In this document: piece by piece, positions 9,406-18,716 of the stretch
Numbering within the stretch: position 1 is the first letter of the stretch
How the letters are laid out: each line of letters starts with the position of its first letter
DNA from: Planktosalinus sp963975935
GTDB lineage: Bacteria; Bacteroidota; Bacteroidia; Flavobacteriales; Flavobacteriaceae
Reading direction: 5' to 3'
Assembly (NCBI GenBank): GCA_963975935.1
Contig: CAXBIQ010000006.1
Location: 1 to 64,000, forward strand
Length of the DNA stretch: 64,000 nt
Program-made: the position numbers and the translations under genes
Notes under the pieces: generated by a model
The model's database searches: none
What the model was told of the DNA's origin: nothing
The model's input: the letters and a program-made list of their open reading frames with translations, nothing else

Positions 9406-10119
9406 ATGACAAAGCTTAGCGTAAATATTAACAAAATTGCAACGTTGCGAAATGCAAGGGGGGGGAATGTACCCGATTTACTAAAGACAGCAAAGGATAT
9501 TCAGGAATTTGGTGCGCAGGGCATCACCATTCACCCACGGCCTGATGAACGTCACATTCGCCGGCAGGATGCCTATGATTTAAAACCCATTGTGCATACC
9601 GAATACAATATTGAAGGCAATCCCTTCCGGCCGTTTCTGGATATGGTGCTCGAAATAAAACCCACTCAGGTTACCTTAGTGCCTGATAGTGACGATGTGC
9701 TCACCTCAAACGCAGGCTGGGATACCGTTAAACACAAAGATTTCTTGGTAGATGTGATTGCAGAGCTGAAGCAAAACGGAATACGCACCTCAATATTTGT
9801 GGACCCCGATTTAAAAATGATCGAAGGCGCCAAAGCCACCGGTACAGATAGAATTGAGCTCTACACCGAAGAATTTGCCCGTCAATATGAACTAGGAAAC
9901 AAAGAAGGGGTTAAACCCTATGCATATGGCGCTCATCTGGCAAACTCGCTGGATTTAGGGGTCAATGCCGGTCACGACCTTTCACTGGATAATATCGCTT
10001 TTTTTAAACAAGAAGTTCCCGGACTGCTGGAAGTTTCCATCGGTCATGCCTTGATTTCTGAAGCTTTGTATTTGGGATTGGAAAATGTGGTGGGGATGTA
10101 TCTTCAAAAATTAAAATAA
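9406..10119 (+). CDS. pdxJ: pyridoxine 5'-phosphate synthase
   Basis: PdxJ condenses 3-amino-1-hydroxyacetone phosphate with deoxyxylulose phosphate to make pyridoxine 5'-phosphate. The 237-residue protein starts TKLSVNINKIATLRNARGG and has the DERHIRRQD motif and the C-terminal SIGHALISEAL phosphate-binding segment of the family. The ATG at 9406 was chosen because the ten residues before it (from 9376) fall across the promoter element. It is followed after 4 bases by an alpha/beta hydrolase. Confidence 0.96.
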   Translation: MTKLSVNINKIATLRNARGGNVPDLLKTAKDIQEFGAQGITIHPRPDERHIRRQDAYDLKPIVHTEYNIEGNPFRPFLDMVLEIKPTQVTLVPDSDDVLTSNAGWDTVKHKDFLVDVIAELKQNGIRTSIFVDPDLKMIEGAKATGTDRIELYTEEFARQYELGNKEGVKPYAYGAHLANSLDLGVNAGHDLSLDNIAFFKQEVPGLLEVSIGHALISEALYLGLENVVGMYLQKLK

Positions 10120-10123
10120 ATTT

Positions 10124-10888
10124 ATGGTATTATATGCAAACATAGAAGGCACCGGTACCCCGTTCTTAATCCTTCACGGATTCCTGGGAATGGGTGATAA
10201 CTGGAAAACCCTGGGCAGTGATTTTGCTGAAAACGGCTATGAAGTCCACCTCATCGACCAGCGCAACCACGGCAGGAGCTTTCACGATGATGAGTTCAGT
10301 TATGAAGCTATGGCAGAAGATTTGAAAACCTATTGCGACCACCACAAATTAAAAGATGTGATATTATTGGGGCACTCCATGGGCGGGAAAACGGCGATGC
10401 TTTTTGCTAGCCAATACCCTGAATATGTATCAAAGTTAATCGTCGCAGATATTGCACCCAAATTTTACCCGCAACACCATCAGGATATTTTAAAAGGCCT
10501 TTCATCCCTGGACTTCAGTAAAATTGATTCAAGGGAGGATGCAGATGTTCAGCTCAAAGAATACATATCCATTAAAGCAGTGCGCCAGTTTTTGTTAAAA
10601 AACCTTTACCGCAAAGAGAGAGAGGAATATGGCCTGCGCATCAACTTGCCGGTACTCATTGAGCATATTGAAGAAGTGGGGAAAGGGCTGCCTCAGGAAG
10701 CAGTCTATAATGGGGAAACATTGTTTTTAAAAGGGGAAAAATCAGGCTATATTGAAGAGATGGATGAATTGGTCATTCAAAAACATTTCCCGAAAGCCAA
10801 CATAAAAAGCATTCCAAATGCCGGTCACTGGCTGCATGCAGAAAATCCAAAAGCCTTTTTTAAAGAAGTGATGTCATTTTTGAAATAA
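10124..10888 (+). CDS. alpha/beta hydrolase
   Basis: This 254-residue cytoplasmic alpha/beta-fold hydrolase has the oxyanion HGF segment, the DQRNHGRS motif, the nucleophile elbow GHSMGG (Ser85) and the late catalytic histidine in NAGHWLHAENP. It resembles the YbfF-like esterase group. Substrate cannot be told from sequence. It follows pdxJ after 4 bases, an operon arrangement common in Flavobacteriia, but a functional link to vitamin B6 is not established. Confidence 0.9.
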   Translation: MVLYANIEGTGTPFLILHGFLGMGDNWKTLGSDFAENGYEVHLIDQRNHGRSFHDDEFSYEAMAEDLKTYCDHHKLKDVILLGHSMGGKTAMLFASQYPEYVSKLIVADIAPKFYPQHHQDILKGLSSLDFSKIDSREDADVQLKEYISIKAVRQFLLKNLYRKEREEYGLRINLPVLIEHIEEVGKGLPQEAVYNGETLFLKGEKSGYIEEMDELVIQKHFPKANIKSIPNAGHWLHAENPKAFFKEVMSFLK

Positions 10889-10955
10889 TCATTTTATTCA
10901 CAGATTAGAATTTTTCAGTAACTTTAGGATTGTTAAACAATAAAAACTCCCAAGC

Positions 10956-11297
10956 ATGAAACTAATCATCCAGATTCTTTTAACAGCGGTTGTCGTTTTG
11001 GTACTTGCTGAAATCCTTTCAGGGGTGAGCGTCAATTCTTTTACCACTTCGTTAATTGTAGCGGCTTTATTGGCATTACTCAATGTAACGATTAAACCCA
11101 TTTTAATATTCCTCACCCTGCCGGCAACCATCATTACTTTCGGTTTGTTTCTGCTGGTGATTAATGCGGTGATCATTTTGTTGCTTGACTATTTAATTGG
11201 CGGTTTTATTGTTACAAATTTCTGGTGGGCGCTCTTATTTAGCCTGTTACTTTCACTCTGCCAATCCATATTATATTCCCTGGTGGAAAGGAAATAA
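10956..11297 (+). CDS. small four-helix membrane protein (phage-holin-family name)
   Basis: A 113-residue integral membrane protein with four predicted membrane helices (about 3-21, 29-50, 53-80 and 85-108) and the family sequence NVTIKPILIFLTLPATIITFGLF written in part as KPILIFLTLPATI. This matches the PF04020 group, which databases call phage holin family IV, but it is a widespread chromosomal membrane protein. No phage genes are nearby. Function unknown. Confidence 0.85.
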   Translation: MKLIIQILLTAVVVLVLAEILSGVSVNSFTTSLIVAALLALLNVTIKPILIFLTLPATIITFGLFLLVINAVIILLLDYLIGGFIVTNFWWALLFSLLLSLCQSILYSLVERK

Positions 11298-11326
11298 GAT
11301 TCCTTATATCCAAAGAGTTAAACCTT

Positions 11327-11356
11327 TTGCGGTGTTGATAAATTATCGTAAATTTG
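11327..11356 (+). promoter_or_regulatory. promoter of the tig operon
   Basis: TTG at 11327-11329, a 19-base spacer and TAAATTTG at 11349-11356 together match the Bacteroidota housekeeping consensus TTG-N17-23-TAnnTTTG. Transcription would begin near 11363, leaving a leader of about 60 bases before tig. Confidence 0.75.
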
Positions 11357-11371
11357 CACCCGTTTTAAAAA

Positions 11372-11392
11372 GCAAGCCCGCAGTGGGCGTGC
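11372..11392 (+). promoter_or_regulatory. hairpin in the tig 5' leader
   Basis: GCCC (11376-11379) pairs with GGGC (11385-11388) around a GCAGT loop, with an outer GCA/TGC stem. It lies between the predicted start site and the tig ATG. It may affect message stability or translation; it is not followed by a T tract, so it is not a terminator. Confidence 0.35.
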
Positions 11393-11421
11393 ATAAATGG
11401 GTTATTACTTAAAATTACTTT

Positions 11422-12741
11422 ATGAACATTACCAAAAAAGAAATAGATAGCTTAAATGCTGTGTTGAAAGTAGATATTTCAAAAGATGATTACGCACCGC
11501 GTGTTGAAAAAATCCTTTCAGATTACAAAAAAAATGCAAACATCCCCGGCTTCAGAAAAGGACACGTGCCCATGGGAATGATCAAAAAACAGTATGGAAA
11601 AGCAGTTTTGCTTGATGAAGTAAACAAACTTATCCAGGAATCACTTCACAAATACCTTACGGAAGAAAAACTGGATGTTCTGGGCAATCCGTTACCCAAA
11701 AATGAAATGGACATCAATTGGGATGCAGATGATTTTGCCTTTGAATTTGAAGTGGGTCTTGCGCCATCTTTTGAGATTGATTTAAATGCAAAACCCGTTA
11801 CAAATTATAAAGTTGTTGCAGATAAAGAATTTTTGGACAACCAGGTGAAGTCCATCAGAAAGCAATATGGAAAACTTATTTCCAAAAACGTAATTGAAAA
11901 AGGAGACGAAATTACCGGAACCTTTAAAAATGATGAAAAAGAAATAGACAATAAAGCTACTTTTCCTTTAGATAAAATAAAAGGCAAAAAACAATTGGAG
12001 CAATTGCTTGGAGCCAAAGTAGGTGACACCCTTACCTTAAAAACCAAAGGCCTGTTTGAAGATGAGCATGACAATGAGACTTTTTTAAAAGTGTCACACG
12101 ATGATACCCACGGCCTGGATATTGAAGTTTCCCTTACCATTGAAGAAGTAAACAAAAGGGAAGAGGCTGAACTCAATCAGGAGCTTTTTGACAAAATTTT
12201 CGGAGAAGGTGTCGTTAAAAGTGAAGCGGAATTGCGTGATAAAATCAAAGAAGATGCAGAGCGTCAATTTGAGCAACAATCAGATCAGGTATTGCTGAAC
12301 AATGCAGTGGAAAGTCTGATTGAAAATACCAAATTTGACCTTCCCGGTGAATTCCTGACACGCTGGATTCAAAAAAGCGGTGAAAAAGAACTCACCGAAG
12401 AAGAAGCAAAAGCTGAATATGAGCGTTCTGAAAAAGGACTTCGTTACCAGTTAATCGAAGGAAAGCTGATGGCAGACCATAAGCTTCAGGCAAATTTTGA
12501 GGAACTAAAAGACTATACCAAAGCGATGATAGCTTCTCAAATGATGCAGTATGGCCAGATGAATCCTTCTGAAGAAGAAATGGATAACATTGCCGCACGA
12601 ATCCTCTCAAATCAGGATGAGGCAAAACGCCTTGCAGAGCAATTGAACCAGCAAAAAATGCTGAAATTTTTCAAGGAAAACGCAAAATTAAAAACCAAAG
12701 AGGTTTCTTATGATAAATTTGTGAAAGAAGCTTATCAATAA
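11422..12741 (+). CDS. tig: trigger factor
   Basis: Trigger factor is the ribosome-bound chaperone that meets nascent chains. The 439-residue protein has the ribosome-binding signature PGFRKGHVP at about residues 40-48, a degenerate FKBP-like region (about 150-240) and a long helical C-terminal chaperone domain. It precedes clpP and clpX, the conserved order in most bacteria, but a terminator separates it from clpP here. Confidence 0.95.
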   Translation: MNITKKEIDSLNAVLKVDISKDDYAPRVEKILSDYKKNANIPGFRKGHVPMGMIKKQYGKAVLLDEVNKLIQESLHKYLTEEKLDVLGNPLPKNEMDINWDADDFAFEFEVGLAPSFEIDLNAKPVTNYKVVADKEFLDNQVKSIRKQYGKLISKNVIEKGDEITGTFKNDEKEIDNKATFPLDKIKGKKQLEQLLGAKVGDTLTLKTKGLFEDEHDNETFLKVSHDDTHGLDIEVSLTIEEVNKREEAELNQELFDKIFGEGVVKSEAELRDKIKEDAERQFEQQSDQVLLNNAVESLIENTKFDLPGEFLTRWIQKSGEKELTEEEAKAEYERSEKGLRYQLIEGKLMADHKLQANFEELKDYTKAMIASQMMQYGQMNPSEEEMDNIAARILSNQDEAKRLAEQLNQQKMLKFFKENAKLKTKEVSYDKFVKEAYQ

Positions 12742-12765
12742 ATCAACGATAAATTAGTTATATTT

Positions 12766-12798
12766 AGGCGTTGAATAAGTATATTTAACGCCTTTTTT
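12766..12798 (+). terminator. terminator after tig
   Basis: AGGCGTT (12766-12772) pairs with AACGCCT (12787-12793) across a 14-base loop, followed by TTTTT. The loop is long, so termination may be partial, allowing readthrough into clpP. Confidence 0.7.
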
Positions 12799-12823
12799 AA
12801 CTCATAACATTACAATAAATTAT

Positions 12824-13489
12824 ATGGATTACGGTAAAGAATTTGAAAAATATGCAACTAAGCACCATGGTGTAAGCAGTACCTATTTTGGCGATATTAT
12901 AAGCAGTATGACACCTTATATCATTGAGGAACGACAGTTGAATGTCGCTCAGATGGATGTGTTTTCCCGCTTGATGATGGACAGGATTATCTTTATGGGA
13001 ACCGCCATCAACGACCAGGTTGCAAACATTATTCAAGCACAATTGTTGTTTTTGGAAAGTACAGATGCCTCAAAAGACATTCAGATATACATCAACTCTC
13101 CGGGGGGAAGTGTATATGCCGGTTTAGGCATCTATGATACCATGCAGTTTATAAAACCTAATGTCGCTACCATTTGCACCGGTATGGCCGCTTCTATGGG
13201 AGCCGTCTTGTTATGTGCGGGTGAAAAAGGAAAGAGAAGTGCTTTACCACATTCCAGAGTGATGATCCACCAGCCATTGGGAGGTGCTCAAGGGCAGGCA
13301 AGTGATATTGAAATTACTGCGCGTGAAATTGTAACCTTAAAAGAAGAATTATATAAAATCATCGCCAAGCATTCCGGTCAGAAATATGAGAAAGTATATG
13401 AAGACAGTGACCGTGATTTCTGGTTAAAAGCAGATCAGGCACTGGAATATGGAATGATTGACGAAATATTAACGAGAGATAAAAAGTAA
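12824..13489 (+). CDS. clpP: ATP-dependent Clp protease proteolytic subunit
   Basis: ClpP forms the serine-protease barrel that degrades substrates fed by ClpX. The 221-residue protein has the INSPGG motif, catalytic Ser124 in GMAASMG and catalytic His149 in MIHQPLGG; the acidic third residue lies near YEDSDRDFWL. The N-terminal ~25 residues are a normal propeptide-like extension. It is followed by clpX after a 68-base gap holding a heptameric repeat. Confidence 0.96.
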   Translation: MDYGKEFEKYATKHHGVSSTYFGDIISSMTPYIIEERQLNVAQMDVFSRLMMDRIIFMGTAINDQVANIIQAQLLFLESTDASKDIQIYINSPGGSVYAGLGIYDTMQFIKPNVATICTGMAASMGAVLLCAGEKGKRSALPHSRVMIHQPLGGAQGQASDIEITAREIVTLKEELYKIIAKHSGQKYEKVYEDSDRDFWLKADQALEYGMIDEILTRDKK

Positions 13490-13493
13490 TTCA

Positions 13494-13544
13494 ATGTTTA
13501 AAGTTCAAGGTTCAAGGTTTTTAACAACTTTGAATATTGAACCT
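13494..13544 (+). repeat. heptameric tandem repeat with inverted copy in the clpP-clpX gap
   Basis: Five bases after the clpP stop, a 7-base period is visible: ATGTTTA, AAGTTCA, AGGTTCA, AGGTTTT (13494-13521). AGGTTCAA (13508-13515) is then matched by its inverse TTGAACCT (13537-13544), so the transcript could fold into a hairpin just before clpX. Confidence 0.6.
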
Positions 13545-13557
13545 GAAACTAAAAAAG

Positions 13558-14790
13558 ATGGCAAAAGAAAATTTAGAATGTTCCTTTTGTGGACGTAAAA
13601 AAGCTGAAACCAATCTATTGATTGCCGGCCTTGACGCACACATTTGTGACCGATGTATAGAGCAAGCCCATGGCATTGTGATGGAAGAGGCAACTCATTC
13701 TTCCAAATCACAGTTGTCAAGTGAATTGATGTTGAAAAAACCTAAAGCCATAAATGCTTTCCTGGATGAATACATCATCGGGCAGGAGCACACTAAAAAA
13801 GTGATGTCTGTGGCGGTTTACAATCATTATAAGCGTCTTTTACAACCACCGACAGATGACGATATCGAAATTCAAAAAAGTAACATCATCATTGTGGGTC
13901 AGACCGGAACCGGAAAAACCCTTATCGCCAAGACCATCGCCAGAATGCTCAATGTACCTTTGGCCATCGTTGATGCAACCGTGCTTACTGAAGCGGGTTA
14001 TGTGGGTGAAGATGTTGAAAGCATTTTAACCCGATTGTTGCAGGCAGCAGATTATGACTTGGAAAAAGCACAAAACGGAATAGTTTTCATTGATGAGATC
14101 GATAAAATCGCCAGAAAGAGTGATAACCCCTCTATTACCCGTGATGTTTCGGGTGAAGGAGTACAGCAGGCATTGTTAAAACTTTTGGAAGGAACCACGG
14201 TAAACGTTCCGCCAAAGGGAGGAAGAAAACATCCGGACCAGAAGTTTATAGAAGTCAATACAGAAAACATTCTCTTCATTGCAGGTGGTGCTTTTGACGG
14301 AATTGATAAGAAAATCAAGCAACGTCTCAATTTACAGGCAGTGGGCTTTAGTGCTTCAAAATCTGATGACGTAATTGAACGGGATAATTTATTGCAATAC
14401 ATCATTCCTAAAGACTTAAAGGATTTTGGTCTTATTCCTGAAATTATTGGGCGACTTCCCGTTTTGACTCATATGAATCCTCTGGATAAAGAAACCTTAA
14501 GGGCTATTTTAACAGAACCCAAAAATGCCATTATCAAACAATATGAAAAACTGTTTGAAATGGATGACATTAAATTTACAATAGAAGATGAAGCCCTTGA
14601 CTTTATTGTAGAAAAGGCGATAGAATACAAACTGGGGGCTCGTGGATTGCGTTCACTGTGTGAAGCGGTCCTTACCGATGCCATGTTTGAAATGCCCGGT
14701 ACCGATGAAAATAATCTGGAAGTATCCAAAGAGTATGCTGAGCAAAAGCTCAATAGTTCTACCATCAAAAAATTAAAGGCAGTTTCATAA
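13558..14790 (+). CDS. clpX: ATP-dependent Clp protease ATP-binding subunit ClpX
   Basis: ClpX is the AAA+ unfoldase partner of ClpP. The 410-residue protein begins MAKENLECSFCGRKKAE and has the four-cysteine zinc-binding domain (CSFC...CDRC), Walker A GQTGTGKT and Walker B IVFIDEIDKIARK, plus the GYVGEDVES pore-region segment. The ATG at 13558 is used because the in-frame ATG at 13537 adds seven residues inside the intergenic inverted repeat. A strong terminator follows. Confidence 0.96.
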   Translation: MAKENLECSFCGRKKAETNLLIAGLDAHICDRCIEQAHGIVMEEATHSSKSQLSSELMLKKPKAINAFLDEYIIGQEHTKKVMSVAVYNHYKRLLQPPTDDDIEIQKSNIIIVGQTGTGKTLIAKTIARMLNVPLAIVDATVLTEAGYVGEDVESILTRLLQAADYDLEKAQNGIVFIDEIDKIARKSDNPSITRDVSGEGVQQALLKLLEGTTVNVPPKGGRKHPDQKFIEVNTENILFIAGGAFDGIDKKIKQRLNLQAVGFSASKSDDVIERDNLLQYIIPKDLKDFGLIPEIIGRLPVLTHMNPLDKETLRAILTEPKNAIIKQYEKLFEMDDIKFTIEDEALDFIVEKAIEYKLGARGLRSLCEAVLTDAMFEMPGTDENNLEVSKEYAEQKLNSSTIKKLKAVS

Positions 14791-14810
14791 AGTCTAAGAT
14801 ATTTAAAATT

Positions 14811-14844
14811 TAAAGCCCTCAAGAATAAATCCTTGAGGGCTTTT
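14811..14844 (+). terminator. terminator after clpX, probably bidirectional
   Basis: A 12-bp perfect stem (AAAGCCCTCAAG at 14812-14823 with CTTGAGGGCTTT at 14832-14843) lies between clpX and the convergent small lipoprotein gene. T-rich DNA on both sides suggests it serves both strands. Confidence 0.85.
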
Positions 14845-14868
14845 ACATGTTGCGATTATGTAATATTT

Positions 14869-15054
14869 TTATGGAGTAGCCAGTATGGTTTTTTTACCGG
14901 CCTGTGAAATGCGTTGCTTTACTAAATCCTTTTTAGCCTTTAATGAAAAAGTGACTTCTTCATTTTTTTCCAACTGAAACGATTTTGATGTCCCACAAGA
15001 AAAAAGAGAAACACTAAACATTGCAATTAAAAGGATATATATTGTTTTTTTCAT
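14869..15054 (-). CDS. small lipoprotein, unknown function
   Basis: A 61-residue protein with a lipoprotein signal: two N-terminal lysines, a hydrophobic stretch and the lipobox LFSC with the lipidated Cys at residue 20, followed by a short polar chain (KSFQLEKNEEVTFSLKAKKD). It shares the clpX terminator from the opposite side. The remaining mature peptide is only about 40 residues. I recognise no family, but the lipobox makes translation likely. Confidence 0.6.
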   Translation of the reverse strand: MKKTIYILLIAMFSVSLFSCGTSKSFQLEKNEEVTFSLKAKKDLVKQRISQAGKKTILATP

Positions 15055-15250
15055 TACTTGGATTTTGATTAATTCAACGGGGCAAATCTACCTTGTAAGA
15101 ATTCTATTACCAAAACTTTTAGTTGAAGGGGCCGGAAAGTCGATTAAGTGTAAAAATAAGGCCTTTTTGCTGCAAATACCAATAAATCAGTAATTTACGA
15201 ACTTACCGTGGTCGTTAATTTGTGCCTTTTATCGATGATTTTAGGAGGTG

Positions 15251-16765
15251 CTACTGATTCATCCGGAGCAATTCTTCGATAAAATCCCTGGAATTTGATA
15301 AACGGGGTACTTTATGTTGCCCGCCGAGTTTGTCTTGTTGTTTTAGCCATTGATAAAACAGGTCTTTTTTGGCAATATTTATTTTTAGTTGATTCAGCGT
15401 GGTATTGTTAAATCGCTTAGCTTCATAATCACTGTTTACGTGTTGAAGCGCCTCATCAAGCAATTGTGTAAACTGTTCCAGGTTTTCAGGAGGAGTTTTA
15501 AATTCAATGATCCACTCGTGGGCTCCTTTTTCTTTTCCTTTCATAAACACCGGTGCCACGGTATAATCCACAATTTCAGAATGGGTAGCGGTAGTTACTT
15601 TTCGTAATGCGTCTTCGGCATTTTCAATAATCAGCTCTTCTCCAAAGACGTTGATGTGATGTTTGGTGCGGCCGGTAACTTTGATACGGTAGGGGCTTGT
15701 TGAGGTAAAACGCACAGTATCCCCTATTTTATAGCGCCACAAACCCGAATTGGTTGTAATAATAATCGCATAGTTCTTTCCCACTTCCACCTCACTCAAA
15801 GGAATGACTTTCTCTGAAGTGGTTTCATAAAGATCCATAGGGATAAACTCATAAAAAATACCATAATCGAGCATCAACAACAATTCCTTATTACTGTTGC
15901 GGTCTTGTATGGCAAAAAATCCTTCCGAGGCATTGTAGATTTCGTAATAACGAAAATTTTCTTTTGGCAAAATTTTATTGTATTGCTCGATATAAGGGTT
16001 GAAACTCACCCCGCCATGAAAGTAAACTTCAAGATTGGGCCAGATTTTAAAAAGATTATCCTCACCTGTGGTTTCCAAAACATTGTTCAGCAATACAAGC
16101 ATCCATGAAGGTACACCGGCAAGACTGGTTACATTTTCCTGAACAGACTCATTGACAATGGCCTGCATTTTTATTTCCCAGTCAGACATCAATGAAACTT
16201 CGTTGCTGGGCGTGCTGCTGTATTCTGCCCAGAAAGGCATATTGGCTATGAGAATGGCAGAAAGGTCGCCAAAAGCAGTCCCGTTGTCTTTATAGAGATC
16301 TTTGCTTCCCCCCAGGCGCAGGCTTTTGCCTAAAAAGAGTTGAGAGTCAGGATTGTTGTTTAAATACATGCATAAGAGGTCTTTGCTGGCTGCATAATGG
16401 CAGTCTTCCAAAGCCTCTGTACTCACCGGTATAAACTTGCTTTTTGCATTGGTAGTTCCGCTTGATTTAGCAAACCATTTGATGGGGGTGGGCCAGAAGA
16501 TATTGTTTTCACCACGGCGGGAACGTTCAATGCGGGATTCATTTTCTTCATACGTGCTCACGGGGACGCGCTCAGCAAAGGTTTTGTAATTGGTAATCGA
16601 GGCAAAGTCATATTGTTTGCCGATTTCGGTATTTTTCGCCTTGAGCAAAAGGATGTGAAGCAATTCTTCCTGTACTTCATTGGGGTACTTGAGAAACAAT
16701 TCTATTTGATGGAATCGTTTCTTGAGAAACCAAGATGCAATGGAGTTAACAATGGGAATTGGCAT
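15251..16765 (-). CDS. GH3-family adenylate-forming enzyme
   Basis: The 504-residue protein resembles the GH3 family (named for auxin-responsive plant genes), whose members adenylate a carboxylate and join it to an amino acid. The ATP-binding signature is KSSGTTNAKSKFIPVS near residues 104-119; YYEIYNASEGFFAIQD (about 275-290) and YRIKVTGRTKHHINVFGE (about 365-382) give the later nucleotide-binding motifs. Bacteroidota commonly carry one copy. Its substrate is unknown and no auxin role should be assumed. It is divergent from DUF2797. Confidence 0.88.
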   Translation of the reverse strand: MPIPIVNSIASWFLKKRFHQIELFLKYPNEVQEELLHILLLKAKNTEIGKQYDFASITNYKTFAERVPVSTYEENESRIERSRRGENNIFWPTPIKWFAKSSGTTNAKSKFIPVSTEALEDCHYAASKDLLCMYLNNNPDSQLFLGKSLRLGGSKDLYKDNGTAFGDLSAILIANMPFWAEYSSTPSNEVSLMSDWEIKMQAIVNESVQENVTSLAGVPSWMLVLLNNVLETTGEDNLFKIWPNLEVYFHGGVSFNPYIEQYNKILPKENFRYYEIYNASEGFFAIQDRNSNKELLLMLDYGIFYEFIPMDLYETTSEKVIPLSEVEVGKNYAIIITTNSGLWRYKIGDTVRFTSTSPYRIKVTGRTKHHINVFGEELIIENAEDALRKVTTATHSEIVDYTVAPVFMKGKEKGAHEWIIEFKTPPENLEQFTQLLDEALQHVNSDYEAKRFNNTTLNQLKINIAKKDLFYQWLKQQDKLGGQHKVPRLSNSRDFIEELLRMNQ

Positions 16766-16824
16766 AAAAAAAGTATCTTTATTGCTGTAAAATCGCTTTG
16801 TAAATTTAAACTTAATTTTTTGTA

Positions 16825-17619
16825 ATGCAATACCACGGCGTCTTAACCAAAATGCAAACGGAATTTACCAGTCCCATTCAGTACTACTTAGTCTTTGAGA
16901 ATGACTTTCTTAACCTCAATCAGCTGCTGGGAAAAAAAATAAAAATTCAATTTGCGGGCTATCAATGTTTGTCTTGTGGACAGGATAAGAAAATCTTCAG
17001 GCAGGGGTTTTGTTATGATTGTTTTTACAGCATACCTGCTGCCGGAGATTGGATTATGAACCCTGAACTAAGCAAAGCGCATCTCGATATAGAAGACCGT
17101 GACCTGGACTATGAAAAAAGGGTTCAGTTACAGCCGCACATTGTGTACTTGGCCAACTCCAGCAATGTCAAAGTGGGTGTTACCCGAAAAAGCCAAATCC
17201 CCACTAGGTGGATTGACCAGGGGGCCCACGAAGCCATTGAAATTGTGGAAGTACCCAATCGTTACCTTGCCGGAATTACTGAAATTGCACTGAAACAACA
17301 TGTTTCAGACAAAACGAACTGGCGTAAGATGTTGCAAAACGATGTGTTGGACTTAAACCTTGTTGAAATCAGGGATTCCTTAAAAAAATACATTCCCGAA
17401 GAAGCACAGGAATATTTTATAGCATCAAACGCTGAAACCAATATTGATTTTCCAGTATTGCAATATCCCACAAAACTCAAAACCCTCAATCTGGAAAAAA
17501 CACCACACTATGAAGGTGTGTTAAAGGGCATCAAAGGTCAGTATTTGCTGTTTGAGGACAATACGGTTTTCAATGTGCGCAGCAGTGAAGGGTATGTTGT
17601 TGATTTAATGATAAGTTAA
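16825..17619 (+). CDS. DUF2797 protein
   Basis: A 264-residue protein of the DUF2797 family. Two CxxC pairs (CLSC at about residue 50 and CYDC at about 68) form a likely zinc site. The following VYLANSSNVKVGVTRK and RWIDQGA segments recall the first half of a GIY-YIG nuclease fold, but catalytic ability is not clear. Its 3' end overlaps the convergent racemase-like gene by 4 bases. Function not established. Confidence 0.8.
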   Translation: MQYHGVLTKMQTEFTSPIQYYLVFENDFLNLNQLLGKKIKIQFAGYQCLSCGQDKKIFRQGFCYDCFYSIPAAGDWIMNPELSKAHLDIEDRDLDYEKRVQLQPHIVYLANSSNVKVGVTRKSQIPTRWIDQGAHEAIEIVEVPNRYLAGITEIALKQHVSDKTNWRKMLQNDVLDLNLVEIRDSLKKYIPEEAQEYFIASNAETNIDFPVLQYPTKLKTLNLEKTPHYEGVLKGIKGQYLLFEDNTVFNVRSSEGYVVDLMIS

Positions 17620-18692
17620 TCAATCAACCGCTTTTCAATATAATTTGAATTCATCACGCCCAGAGCGCCCATATAGGTCATTTTAAAAGTAACCACATCA
17701 CCCACTTTATATTCTTTTTGGGTATCTGTGACATTCAGTACCAGCATATCTGAACTCGCACCAATAAAAGTCAGATCAGTATCGATGGGGAATAAATAAG
17801 CAATTTTAGAAATATCCAGGAGGCCAATATCCAGTATGGCTCTTTTTTGGAGCGTTCCAAATTCGCTTTCGTCAATTTCAAAAACCTCTCCTGAGGGGTT
17901 GGCTTCCATTTCGCCATAAGGAATGGAGGGTTTTTCAGTGATTTCAATTATCTCTGAGTGGAGTAAAAAGACATCATCTTTCATACCTTCAATGGTTTCG
18001 TTTTCAAAAAGATCAACTCCAAAAAATAAGGTTTCACCAATCCTGAAATGATTAACACCCTTTGGCACCAATCCTTTCATCAGTAACGGCACCATCACGG
18101 AAGAACCTCCCGAAACACCAATGATTTTCTTGCCAAATTTAGCTTCAATTAATTGCTCATAAAGGCTTAATTGTATCAATTTATCTTTGCTGGGCATAAC
18201 ACCGCTCAAACAGTTGAGGTTGGAACCAATACCCACCACTTCAATGTTGGGAAGTTCAAATACCTTTTTATAGAAATCTATCAAATCTTCACCCATGATA
18301 CCTTCACGCAGGTCACCCAACTCAATCATTATAATAACACGGTGAATCTTGTTTTGTCTTACGGCTTCTTCAGAGAGCCATTGGATGGTGGTATATTCTG
18401 TGTTGAAACTTACATCGGCAAATTTTATAATGTCTTTGATGATTTTTTTTGCCGGGGGTTTGATGTAAATGGTTTCTTTTTCGGGGGCAATTGATTTTAT
18501 GGTTTTCAGGTTACCCAGTCGGGCATCACAAACTTGTTCAGGACCTAAAGAGAGAATGTACTTCAGGTATTTTTCATTACCGCACAACATCTTTAAAACA
18601 GGCGCCCATTCGATATCATTTTTTTTAAAAAGGGATTGTAAAAAAGTATAATTGTGCTTTAGTGATGATTTGCTTAAAGTTATAGAAGCCAT
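17616..18692 (-). CDS. alanine-racemase-like PLP enzyme
   Basis: A 358-residue protein of the fold-III PLP group related to YhfX and alanine/ornithine racemases. WAPVLKMLCGN near residues 29-39 places the candidate PLP lysine, and GVSGGSSVMVPLL (about 193-205) and NHFRIGETLFFG (about 216-227) resemble the phosphate-binding region. It lacks the classical AVVKANAYGHG motif of Alr, so the substrate is probably not simply alanine. It is 24 bases downstream of an SSS symporter gene, which may bring in its substrate (inference). Confidence 0.82.
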   Translation of the reverse strand: MASITLSKSSLKHNYTFLQSLFKKNDIEWAPVLKMLCGNEKYLKYILSLGPEQVCDARLGNLKTIKSIAPEKETIYIKPPAKKIIKDIIKFADVSFNTEYTTIQWLSEEAVRQNKIHRVIIMIELGDLREGIMGEDLIDFYKKVFELPNIEVVGIGSNLNCLSGVMPSKDKLIQLSLYEQLIEAKFGKKIIGVSGGSSVMVPLLMKGLVPKGVNHFRIGETLFFGVDLFENETIEGMKDDVFLLHSEIIEITEKPSIPYGEMEANPSGEVFEIDESEFGTLQKRAILDIGLLDISKIAYLFPIDTDLTFIGASSDMLVLNVTDTQKEYKVGDVVTFKMTYMGALGVMNSNYIEKRLID

Positions 18693-18716
18693 AATTTTTT
18701 GTGTTTCGGCGCAAGC

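Noticed and set aside
10956..11297. Phage or prophage, suggested by the holin family name
   Set aside because: No other phage gene in the area; this membrane family is widespread on chromosomes.
15251..16765. Auxin metabolism
   Set aside because: The GH3 name comes from plants; sequence shows only an adenylate-forming fold.
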